The translations under genes were made by a program, and so were the position numbers. From positions 75,662-139,661 of the forward strand of contig CALLQI010000014.1 of NCBI GenBank assembly GCA_938014885.1: a stretch of DNA of 64,000 nucleotides. Direction: 5' to 3'. The stretch comes from an uncultured bacterium (lineage in GTDB: Bacteria; Planctomycetota; UBA8742; UBA2392). Of this stretch, positions 1 to 7,268 are shown one piece after another (the first letter of the stretch is position 1; each line of letters starts with the position of its first letter). The notes below the pieces were generated by a model, which was not told the origin of the DNA, did not search any database, and was given only the letters and a program-made list of their open reading frames with translations.

Positions 1-1025
1 CCACAGAAAAGGGCATCATGGTCGCGGCCGGCGACGGCCGGCTGGTGAACCTGTCGCAAAAGGGCGGCAGCATTGCATGGCAGAGCAACCTGGGGCTGGT
101 GTCCGCACCGGTGGCCTCAAAGTGGGGGCTGCTGCTGACCACGACTTTCAACGGCACCTGGAACGGCACCAAGACCACTGAGCCGGGCGTCAAGAACGGC
201 GAAAGCAAAGGCAACGACCGCGAAACCGCCACCAGCTTCTCGGCGGCGCGTACGGTCGCGGCCACTGGCAACCGCCAGATCATGGCCCTCAAGAACAGCA
301 CCGACAAACCCGAAGCCACCCAGACCACACCAATCCAGGGGCCCAGAAGCAGCCTTGATTTCCAGGGCCTGAGGCCGGGCGTCAGCGACACGATGGTGGT
401 CTTTGCCTACGACAACCAGATCACCGCCGTGGACCCCGGCCAGAACAAAGTGCTGTGGCGCGTTGAACTGGACGCCAAGCGCGAGTTCACCCGCCCCGTG
501 CTGTACGAGGGCCTGGTGATGCTGGGCACCAAAGACGGCTACCTGATGGCGCTGGACGAACGAAACGGCGACCTGGTCTGGAGCTATCATGTTCGCAACG
601 AAAGCTTCGTGTACCAGCCCGCTACGGATGTCGGCCGCGTCTACTTCACCACGGCGTCCGGGGCGATTGTCGCGATGCCCACCGGGCATTCGGACCACGA
701 ACGCAACGCCGCCGGTGAAATGATCCGCGCCACCGATTACAACTGGGTCAAGGCCCGCTTTGCCAAGGTCCGCAAGGCCGTGCAGGATGAAATGAAGAAG
801 GCCGGTCAGAACAACGGCATCGAGCCCAACCCGCAACCGCAGAACAACAACCAGAACGGCCGCACCGAAACCGGCCGCGTCGAAGAAGACAGCGACAACA
901 CCGTCGAGGTCACGCCGCCCGAAGCACCCACCCGCGGGCAGTTCGACCGTGCCGAAGACCGCCGCATGGGGCGACCAAACATGGCGGGACGGACCGTTGA
1001 GCGAAAAGAGTTCAAACGACAGTGA
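1..1025 (+). CDS. PQQ/BamB-like beta-propeller protein, 3' part
   Basis: The reading frame is open from base 3 and has no start in the window, so only the C-terminal ~340 residues are seen. Beta-propeller blades of the PQQ/quinoprotein type are visible (for example GDGRLVNL...W, then KDGYLMALDERNGDLVWSY), each ending in the Gly-x-x-x-W pattern. After the last blade (about base 700) comes a charged segment and an Asn/Gln- and Pro-rich low-complexity tail, which is unusual for BamB and suggests a lineage-specific protein. In this family such propellers act as scaffolds in the periplasm or envelope. No pathway can be assigned because the N-terminus, with any signal peptide or fused domain, lies outside. 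It ends 85 bases before recQ. Confidence 0.75.
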   Translation, partial: TEKGIMVAAGDGRLVNLSQKGGSIAWQSNLGLVSAPVASKWGLLLTTTFNGTWNGTKTTEPGVKNGESKGNDRETATSFSAARTVAATGNRQIMALKNSTDKPEATQTTPIQGPRSSLDFQGLRPGVSDTMVVFAYDNQITAVDPGQNKVLWRVELDAKREFTRPVLYEGLVMLGTKDGYLMALDERNGDLVWSYHVRNESFVYQPATDVGRVYFTTASGAIVAMPTGHSDHERNAAGEMIRATDYNWVKARFAKVRKAVQDEMKKAGQNNGIEPNPQPQNNNQNGRTETGRVEEDSDNTVEVTPPEAPTRGQFDRAEDRRMGRPNMAGRTVERKEFKRQ

Positions 1026-1075
1026 TTTCACCCGCCACACCCAAACCGCGGCCGCGCAATCGGCCGCGGTTCCCG

Positions 1076-1103
1076 TTAACGAGTGCGCATCGCTTGTTAC
1101 ACT
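1076..1103 (+). promoter_or_regulatory. recQ promoter, probably leaderless
   Basis: TTAACG (1076-1081), a 16-base spacer and TACACT (1098-1103) form a sigma-70-like promoter. The -10 box ends six bases before the ATG at 1110, so transcription should begin at or next to the start codon. No Shine-Dalgarno sequence is present. Confidence 0.5.
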
Positions 1104-1109
1104 CGCGCC

Positions 1110-3140
1110 ATGGCGGAGCTGATTGAAATCCTGCGGCAGCGATTCAAGCACCCGGCCTTTCGGCCTCACCAGCTTGATGCCTGCGCGGCCGCGGCCTCGG
1201 GCGAAGACGTGCTGCTGGTGATGCCGACGGGCGCCGGCAAGTCGCTGTGCTATCAGCTTCCGGCGGCGGCGCGGGGCGGCAACGCGCTGGTGATCAGCCC
1301 GCTGATTTCGCTGATGGAAGATCAGGTCGCCAAGCTGGCCGAACTCGGCTTTCGGGTCGCGCGTATCCACAGCGGGCGCGCGCGGGCCGATTCGCGCCAG
1401 GCCTGCATCGACTGGGTCGAGGGCAAGCTCGACTTCCTGTTCATCGCACCCGAGCGCCTGCGCGTGCCCGGCTTCGTCGAATGGCTCGCCAAGCGCCGCC
1501 CGAACCTGATCGCTATCGATGAGGCCCACTGCATCAGCCAGTGGGGCCACGACTTCCGGCCGGATTACCGCCTGCTCGGCCAGCGCCTGCCTGCGCTGAG
1601 GCCGGCCCCGGTGATCGCGCTGACCGCCACGGCCACGCCGCAGGTGCAGGCGGATATCGCAAGCCAGCTTGCCATGCAGGGCGGCCGCAAGCTGATTCAC
1701 GGCTTCCGGCGCGAGAACATTGCGGTTGAGGTATGTGAGCTGAAGCCGTCGCTGCGTGCGGCCAAGGTGCTTGAGCTGCTGTCGGATCCCGCGCGCCTGC
1801 CGGCGATCGTGTACGTGCCGTCGCGCAAGGAATGCGAAGCGCTGGCCAAGTCACTGGCGGCACACATGCCCTGCGAGGCCTACCACGCGGGTTTGAAGCC
1901 CGAATCGCGCGACCGCACCCAGACTGCGTTTCAGGCCAGCGAGCTTTCGGTGGTCGTTGCGACTATCGCGTTCGGCATGGGCATCGACAAACACGACATC
2001 CGCAGCGTGATCCACACTGCTCTGCCCGCCAGCGTCGAGGGCTACTACCAGGAAATCGGCCGCGCGGGCCGCGACGGCAAGCCCAGCCGCGCGGTGCTGA
2101 TGTACGGCTGGTCAGACCGGCGGCTGCACGAGTTTTTCATGGAGCGCGACTATCCGCCGCTGCCGCAGATGCAGCAGACGTTTCGCGCGCTGGGTGATTC
2201 CGGCTTGACGGTCGAGGGCTTGGCAGCCGAGCTTGAACTTGACGTGTCAACGACGGCCACGCGGCTGGACCGGCTGCTGGCCCACGGCGGCGCTGACGTG
2301 GATGCCGAGGGCTTCTTCACCCGCGGCAAAGACGGCTGGCAGGACGGCTACAACGCCTGGATCGAGCACAAGAAGGCGCAGCTTGAGGCCGTGTTTGCAT
2401 TCGCCGAGTCGCGCACCTGCCGCATGGCGGCGCTCGTGCGCCACTTCGGCGACACGGAAGATTCCGCGCGCTCCTGCGGGCATTGCGACATCTGCGCGCC
2501 ACAAGAGTGCGTGGCCGCGAGCTTTCGTGCGCCCAGTGAGGCTGAGCGCGCAGGCATGGAGCGGATCATCGCGTCGTTGCAAGAGCGCGATGGCGGCTCT
2601 ACGGGCAAGCTGTACCGCGAAAAATTCGAGGGCAAGGTTGACCGCCGCGAGTTCGAAAGGCTCGTGGCCGCCATGGCGCGCGGCAAGCTGGTGTTCGTGA
2701 ACGAAGACGAATTCGAAAAGGGCGGCGAGCGCATCAAGTACCAAAGAATCTGGCTGACGCGTGAGGGCCGCGTGGAAGGCATCGACGCGCTGAAACACCT
2801 GCTGATGGCAGGCGAAGAGCCCGCGGGCAAAGCCGCGCTCCGCAAGACAAAGACAGCCAAGGCAGCAGCAAAACCCAAACCAGAAAGCGCACCGAAGGCC
2901 GATGCGGATTTGCTGAACGCGCTGAAAGTCTGGCGCAAACAACAAGCCGACAAAGAAGGCGTGGCCGCATTCAGGGTGTTCGGCAACCGGGTGCTCGAAG
3001 CCATAGCCGAAGCGACACCCAGAACCCGCGAAGAGCTGCTGCAGGTTCCTGGCATAGGCCCCGCCAAACTGAGCGCCTACGCCGACGGCGTGCTGGGAAC
3101 CATCCGCCAGGCGCGCGAACAGGAGACGCCAAACGCATGA
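1110..3140 (+). CDS. recQ: ATP-dependent DNA helicase RecQ
   Basis: 3'-5' superfamily 2 DNA helicase of recombination and repair, 676 residues. Visible in order: Walker A MPTGAGKS (about 38-45), the DEAH box in IDEAHCISQWGHDFRPDYR (about 135-153), the helicase C-terminal motif QEIGRAGRDG, a zinc-binding cluster CRMAALVRHF...CGHCDIC (about 435-470), an RQC-like winged helix, a Lys/Ala/Pro linker, and a C-terminal HRDC domain with the helix-hairpin-helix-like LLQVPGIGPAKL. This is the full RecQ-RQC-HRDC architecture. I chose the ATG at 1110 rather than the in-frame GTG at 1083 because homology starts there and a -10 box sits immediately before it. The stop overlaps the start of the next gene (ATGA), implying translational coupling. 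Confidence 0.93.
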   Translation: MAELIEILRQRFKHPAFRPHQLDACAAAASGEDVLLVMPTGAGKSLCYQLPAAARGGNALVISPLISLMEDQVAKLAELGFRVARIHSGRARADSRQACIDWVEGKLDFLFIAPERLRVPGFVEWLAKRRPNLIAIDEAHCISQWGHDFRPDYRLLGQRLPALRPAPVIALTATATPQVQADIASQLAMQGGRKLIHGFRRENIAVEVCELKPSLRAAKVLELLSDPARLPAIVYVPSRKECEALAKSLAAHMPCEAYHAGLKPESRDRTQTAFQASELSVVVATIAFGMGIDKHDIRSVIHTALPASVEGYYQEIGRAGRDGKPSRAVLMYGWSDRRLHEFFMERDYPPLPQMQQTFRALGDSGLTVEGLAAELELDVSTTATRLDRLLAHGGADVDAEGFFTRGKDGWQDGYNAWIEHKKAQLEAVFAFAESRTCRMAALVRHFGDTEDSARSCGHCDICAPQECVAASFRAPSEAERAGMERIIASLQERDGGSTGKLYREKFEGKVDRREFERLVAAMARGKLVFVNEDEFEKGGERIKYQRIWLTREGRVEGIDALKHLLMAGEEPAGKAALRKTKTAKAAAKPKPESAPKADADLLNALKVWRKQQADKEGVAAFRVFGNRVLEAIAEATPRTREELLQVPGIGPAKLSAYADGVLGTIRQAREQETPNA

Positions 3141-3565
3141 TCCAGCTGAAGATCCGCCCAGGCACAGAGGCCGACAAGCCCGCCCTGCGCGAGCTGTTTC
3201 TGCGGGTCCGGCAGCAAACGTTTTTGTGGGTCGACCCGGCGACGCTGCGGCTCGAAGACTTCGACAAGGCCACAGAGGGCGAAGCCATTCTGGTAGCCGA
3301 AGTGGAAGGCGCGATTGCTGGTTTCGTGTCGTGGTGGCCGCCCGAAAACTTCCTGCACAACCTGTACATTGACACGTCAAGACAAAGGGCCGGGGTAGGG
3401 GCCGCGCTGTTGCAAGCATGCCTCGAGAGGACCGGGCGACCCGTCAGGCTGAAAACCAGCATCCAGAACGCAAGCGCCATAGCCTTCTACCGCAAACACG
3501 GCTTCAAGGTCGCAAGCAACGGATTCGCCGAAGAGGGCGAATACTACCTGATGGAACAGCCGTAG
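3137..3565 (+). CDS. GNAT family N-acetyltransferase
   Basis: 142-residue acyl-CoA-dependent acetyltransferase. Motif A is clear: LHNLYIDTSRQRAGVGAALLQACL, with the (R/Q)xxGxG/A pyrophosphate loop, followed by NASAIAFYRKHGFKV, the usual motif B. Its ATG overlaps the recQ stop codon, so it is translated from the recQ transcript. The substrate cannot be deduced; the family modifies proteins, small amines or antibiotics. Pairing with recQ is not a standard functional link. Confidence 0.85.
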   Translation: MIQLKIRPGTEADKPALRELFLRVRQQTFLWVDPATLRLEDFDKATEGEAILVAEVEGAIAGFVSWWPPENFLHNLYIDTSRQRAGVGAALLQACLERTGRPVRLKTSIQNASAIAFYRKHGFKVASNGFAEEGEYYLMEQP

Positions 3566-3742
3566 TAGAGGCCGCAGGCCGTCCACCGGGACCGCGGCCG
3601 TCCCGGCCGCCAGCGCGGACGAGACGTCTGCGGATATCACCTTCCCATTGTTCGAGAGCGTGCCGTTTGTCCACCCTTCGCTTGCGCTTCGGGCTCTTGT
3701 TTTTCTTTGGTGGGCGCTTTTCTTGTTGATGCTCCCAAATGA

Positions 3743-3769
3743 AACCCGGGCCGCTTGGCGGCCCGGGTT
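3743..3769. terminator. Hairpin terminator between convergent genes
   Basis: An 11-bp GC-rich stem (3743-3753 with 3759-3769) with a five-base loop, followed by CTTTT on the plus strand. It lies just after the stop of the minus-strand DUF1501 gene and 177 bases after the GNAT gene. The preceding stretch 3566-3742 shows no gene. Confidence 0.6.
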
Positions 3770-3784
3770 CTTTTGCTTGTTGGG

Positions 3785-5071
3785 TTACTTGTAGATCTTC
3801 TCTACTTCTTTGGCTCCCTTGTCGATCAGCCATACTGGGCGGTTGCCGGCTTCGAATTCTTTGGTCAGGTCCCAGTCCATCATTACGCCCAGCGTCTTGT
3901 ACAGGTCGGCGGGGCTTACTGGGTCCTTGATCAGGCTTTGGCCCTTGCTGTCGCGGCCGAGACCGTCCGGGTCCGTTTCGCCGATTACCTGCCCAGCCTT
4001 CACGCCGCCGCCGCCCAGCACCGCACAGAAATTGTTCGGCCAGTGGCCGCGGCCGCTGGTGCCGGTCAAATCCGGCGTGCGGCCGAATTCGCCCATCCAC
4101 ACAATCAGCGTGCTTTCGTACAGGCCGCGCTTCTTCAGGTCTTCAATCAGCGCCGCCCAAGGCTGGTCGATGGCGGTGTTCAGTTCTTGGCAGCGCTTGA
4201 AGCCGTCGTCGTGGGTGTCCCAGCCGCCGTGCACGATCTCGATCGCGGGTACCCCGGCCTCAACGAGGCGGCGGGCGATGATGCATGAATCAGCGAACTG
4301 ACCCTGGCCGTAGGCCTTGCGGACTTCTTGGGGTTCGTCGTCGATGTAGAACTTCTTGCGCAGCGGGCTGTCCATCAGCTTGCGCGCCTTTTCATACATG
4401 GCCTTGTGGGCTTCGGTGGCTTCGTTGCCGTGTTCCTTGGCGAAGTCCTTTTCCATTTCCTTGACCAGCTTCATGCGCCGGTCCATGCGGTCTTTGTCCA
4501 CGCCCGCAGCGTAATCGAGGTTTTCGATCTTGGCGCCGGGGCGGCTGATCACGAACGGGTTCTGGTTCACGCCCAGGTAGCCCGCGGGGTGCGGCGCGCC
4601 GCGCAGCTTCACGAAGTTGGGCAGTTCAAAGTCGGGGTCGCCAAGCTGGTGGGCCACAATGCTGCCCAGGCTCGGGTGTTTCAGTGTCGGGTTGGGGATG
4701 TAGCCCGTGCGCAGCAGGTAGGCCGCGCGGCTGTGGTTGCCTTCGCGGCTGCTCATGGTCTTGATCAGCAGCAGGTCCTTGGCGCGCTTGGCGATGTTGG
4801 GCAGGTGCTCACAGGGTGCAAAGCCCGGTACTTCGGTCTCGATCACCTTATAGGGCGCGGCGGTTTTCTTGCCCGGCTTGCAGTCAAACGTCTCAAGCTG
4901 GCTGGGGCCGCCTTCCATGAACAGCATGATCACGGACTTGATCTTGGTGTTGCGCACGGGCTTTTCGGCGCGCAGCACGTTGCCGAACATCGCGCTGCTG
5001 ACCATCAGGCCGCCGGCCGCGCCTGAGGCCCGAAGGAAGTCACGGCGTGAGACGGTGAAGTCGAAACCCAT
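3785..5071 (-). CDS. DUF1501 protein with Tat signal
   Basis: 428-residue secreted protein. The N-terminus carries a twin-arginine motif, SRRDFLRASG (residues 8-17), followed by a hydrophobic stretch, so export should be by Tat in folded form. The body has the DUF1501 pattern: KSVIMLFMEGGPSQLETFD near the N-terminus and GEFGRTPD...GRGHWPNNF near the C-terminus. DUF1501 is distantly related to the alkaline phosphatase/sulfatase fold; its reaction is not established. In Planctomycetota it is typically encoded beside DUF1549/DUF1553 proteins, as here: the partner lies 117 bases upstream on the same strand, consistent with an operon and joint function in the envelope. Confidence 0.88.
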   Translation of the reverse strand: MGFDFTVSRRDFLRASGAAGGLMVSSAMFGNVLRAEKPVRNTKIKSVIMLFMEGGPSQLETFDCKPGKKTAAPYKVIETEVPGFAPCEHLPNIAKRAKDLLLIKTMSSREGNHSRAAYLLRTGYIPNPTLKHPSLGSIVAHQLGDPDFELPNFVKLRGAPHPAGYLGVNQNPFVISRPGAKIENLDYAAGVDKDRMDRRMKLVKEMEKDFAKEHGNEATEAHKAMYEKARKLMDSPLRKKFYIDDEPQEVRKAYGQGQFADSCIIARRLVEAGVPAIEIVHGGWDTHDDGFKRCQELNTAIDQPWAALIEDLKKRGLYESTLIVWMGEFGRTPDLTGTSGRGHWPNNFCAVLGGGGVKAGQVIGETDPDGLGRDSKGQSLIKDPVSPADLYKTLGVMMDWDLTKEFEAGNRPVWLIDKGAKEVEKIYK

Positions 5072-5188
5072 GGGTAATCTCCGGAAGTGTGCCCGTTATT
5101 GCCTGTCTTGTGCCAAGGTTTGCATCCAACCCGGCCAAATCGCGCCGGTAGCGAAAATTTGCCCCGGTTCATGCCATAAACTCTTGCC

Positions 5189-6877
5189 CTACTTGTTCGT
5201 CGCAAACTCCGTGGTGTTCATCAGCGCCATGAACAGGTCTTCGTAGCGCTGCTCATCCTGGCCGGTCCATGCCGGCATGAAGCCGTTGATCAGCGCTATG
5301 TCATCTTTGGTCGGCTTGCGCCCAAGCACGGTCATGAAAATCTGGTACACGCGATCTTTGTGGCTGCCGTAATCGCGCAGGATTTTCTTCAAGTTGTTGT
5401 CCAGCGAGGCCGGCCCCAGCAACGGCGCGTTCATCAGTAGCAGGGCCTGGATCAGCGTGCCGTCGTAATCGGAAAGCTCGCGGATTTCGGGGTCGCCGTT
5501 GTAGGCGTCGCGCATCAGGCGGTGCAGGTTGTTCTTCCAGCCGTTGACGGCGTTGGCGATGCCCTTGTTGCGCTTTTCGTCGTCGGTGAGTTTGCTGTCG
5601 GGCACGTCGCGCACCGGCTGGAAGGGGTTCAAGGCTTCGATGCCCACGACCGCGCGAATGCTGTTTTCGACTTGTTCAGGCGTAAGTTTGCGGACATAGC
5701 CGCGGCTGTAATAGATCCAGTCGTTGCGGTTGCTGCGGTTCAGGCTGGTTTCGCGCTGGTACAGCTTGCTGGTGGTAATCGCGCGGATCAGGTAGCGCAG
5801 GTCAAAGCCGCTGGCGGCGAAGTCTTTGCCCATCACTTCGAGCACCACCGGGAAAGTGGGCTCATTGATGCTGTTGAAGTCATCGACCGGCGTCACGAAG
5901 CCAAGGCCCAGGAAGTAGGCCATGTATCGGTTGACGGTCATCTCGCGGAACCACTTGTTGTCGGCGCTGGTCATCCAGGTGGCCAGGCTGTCGCGCAGCG
6001 TCTCGCCGCTTCGGAACTCGTACTCGTCGCCGCCGAGGTATTTGGGCAGCTTGTACTTGCCGCGCAAGCGCACCTTGGCGCTTACGTCGTGGCGGTTGTG
6101 GATTTCGGTGTCCTGGCTGAACCAGTAGCGCTGGGCACCTTCGCCGCGGGCGCCGACGCTGAACAGGCGAAAGAAGCCCTGCATGGCCTCAAAGTCGTCT
6201 GTGGACCAATCTTCGTAGGGATGCTCATGGCATTCCGCGCACTGGATTTGCTTGCCCAGAAACACCTTGGCGGTAATGCCGGTCATGGCCGCCTTGTCGT
6301 TTTCGAAGCTGCCGAGATACCCGATGGCCGGGTTTTCCGGCGTGCGGCCTTTTGCGGCCACAAGCTCAGTGGTGATCTGGCTCCAGGAGCGGTTTTCGTG
6401 CAGCGCCGTGCCGAGGAAATTTTCGAGCGAGCGGTCGTACCAGTTGTCGCCGCGGCCGACCATCACCACGCGCCAGAAGGCCGCAAAGTGTTCGGCGTAT
6501 TCTTTGGTGGCCATCAGTTCGTCGATCAGGGCCTCGCGCTTGGCTTGGCCGCGCAGGCCGTCGGCGCGCTTGCGCTCAGGGGCAAAGGCGTCGATTTCGG
6601 AAGGCGACGGCGGGCGCCCCAGCAGGTCAAGGTAGACACGGCGGATGAAAACCGCGTCGTTGGCGATGTTGGCCGCCTTGATGCCCTTCTCTTTGTGAAG
6701 CTGGTCGAACAGGCCATCCAGCGAGTCGCGCAGCTTGCGCCAGTCGCCGCCCAGTTTGGGTTGGCTTGAGGTGTCTTTTTCAGGCGTGGGGTCCTGGGCG
6801 CTTGCGCTGAAATGCGCAATGCCGAGGCATACGATGCTGGCCAAACCCAGCGTGACGATAAGAGGAGTCCGTCGCAC
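5189..6877 (-). CDS. DUF1549/DUF1553 protein
   Basis: 562-residue secreted protein. I chose the GTG start at 6877 because GGAGG lies six bases upstream and the protein then begins directly with a signal peptide (MRRTPLIVTLGLASIVCLGIA, cut near SASA). The DUF1549 part holds FIRRVYLDLLGRPPSPSEIDAF, a hallmark of the family. A CxxCH-like CAECHEHP motif lies near residue 212. DUF1553 follows, with FVTPVDDFNSINEPTFPVVLE and the DLRYLIRAITTSKLYQ block. These proteins are abundant in Planctomycetota and suspected to bind haem or take part in polymer use, but the role is unproven. It is co-oriented with the DUF1501 gene. Confidence 0.88.
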   Translation of the reverse strand: MRRTPLIVTLGLASIVCLGIAHFSASAQDPTPEKDTSSQPKLGGDWRKLRDSLDGLFDQLHKEKGIKAANIANDAVFIRRVYLDLLGRPPSPSEIDAFAPERKRADGLRGQAKREALIDELMATKEYAEHFAAFWRVVMVGRGDNWYDRSLENFLGTALHENRSWSQITTELVAAKGRTPENPAIGYLGSFENDKAAMTGITAKVFLGKQIQCAECHEHPYEDWSTDDFEAMQGFFRLFSVGARGEGAQRYWFSQDTEIHNRHDVSAKVRLRGKYKLPKYLGGDEYEFRSGETLRDSLATWMTSADNKWFREMTVNRYMAYFLGLGFVTPVDDFNSINEPTFPVVLEVMGKDFAASGFDLRYLIRAITTSKLYQRETSLNRSNRNDWIYYSRGYVRKLTPEQVENSIRAVVGIEALNPFQPVRDVPDSKLTDDEKRNKGIANAVNGWKNNLHRLMRDAYNGDPEIRELSDYDGTLIQALLLMNAPLLGPASLDNNLKKILRDYGSHKDRVYQIFMTVLGRKPTKDDIALINGFMPAWTGQDEQRYEDLFMALMNTTEFATNK

Positions 6878-6915
6878 CTTCGTCCTCCAGTCTGCTGCTA
6901 AGGGGTTGCAGGCAC

Positions 6916-6946
6916 AGTGTACCTCTCGCAGCGGTAAATGCTTCAA
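6916..6946 (-). promoter_or_regulatory. Candidate promoter of the DUF1549-DUF1501 pair
   Basis: On the minus strand TTGAAG (6946-6941) and TACACT (6921-6916) are separated by 19 bases, longer than ideal. The predicted start would leave a leader of about 32 bases before the GGAGG/GTG start at 6877. Confidence 0.4.
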
Positions 6947-7010
6947 GCTTGAAGAAAGTATTTACCGGAATTGACTACCGTCGCATTCAGCTTCCCGGAT
7001 TCGCGATAGG

Positions 7011-7193
7011 GTGCGGGGTCTGGAGTGCGGGGTCTGGGGTGCGCTTGGGAGGCGAGGTTGTAGGGGTGTTAGGTAGTAGGGGTGAGGTTGTAGGTGGTGA
7101 GGGTACAGCCCCGCCCAAGCCCGAGGCCCCCAGCCCGAAGCCCGAAGCCCCAAGCCCGAAGCCCCAAGCCCCAAGCCCCAAGCCCCAAGCCCC
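7011..7193. repeat. Heptanucleotide GCCCCAA tandem repeat and G-rich direct repeats
   Basis: Base 7011 begins a direct repeat of GTGCGGGGTCTGG (7011-7023 and 7025-7037), then copies of the word GGTTGTAGG. From about 7107 an imperfect 7-base array follows, ending in five perfect GCCCCAA units (7161-7193). The opposite strand reads GGGGCTT repeatedly, a G-quadruplex-forming pattern. The whole gap 6878-7268 contains no gene. It sits directly before the HEAT-VWA gene. Confidence 0.85.
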
Positions 7194-7268
7194 TGTAGTC
7201 CCTACTCCCTGCCGCTCCTTCCTTGTAACCTTGCGGCGGGCCGCGCCACTACAGTGCAGGAGAATCGG

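Noticed and set aside
117..1700. A 527-codon open frame on the minus strand across the propeller gene and recQ start
   Set aside because: It lies antisense to two well-supported genes, has the low-complexity Ala/Arg/Gly/His composition of GC-rich shadow frames and no recognisable motif.
7011..7193. Possible CRISPR array because of short regular repeats
   Set aside because: Units are seven bases with no spacers and no cas genes nearby.
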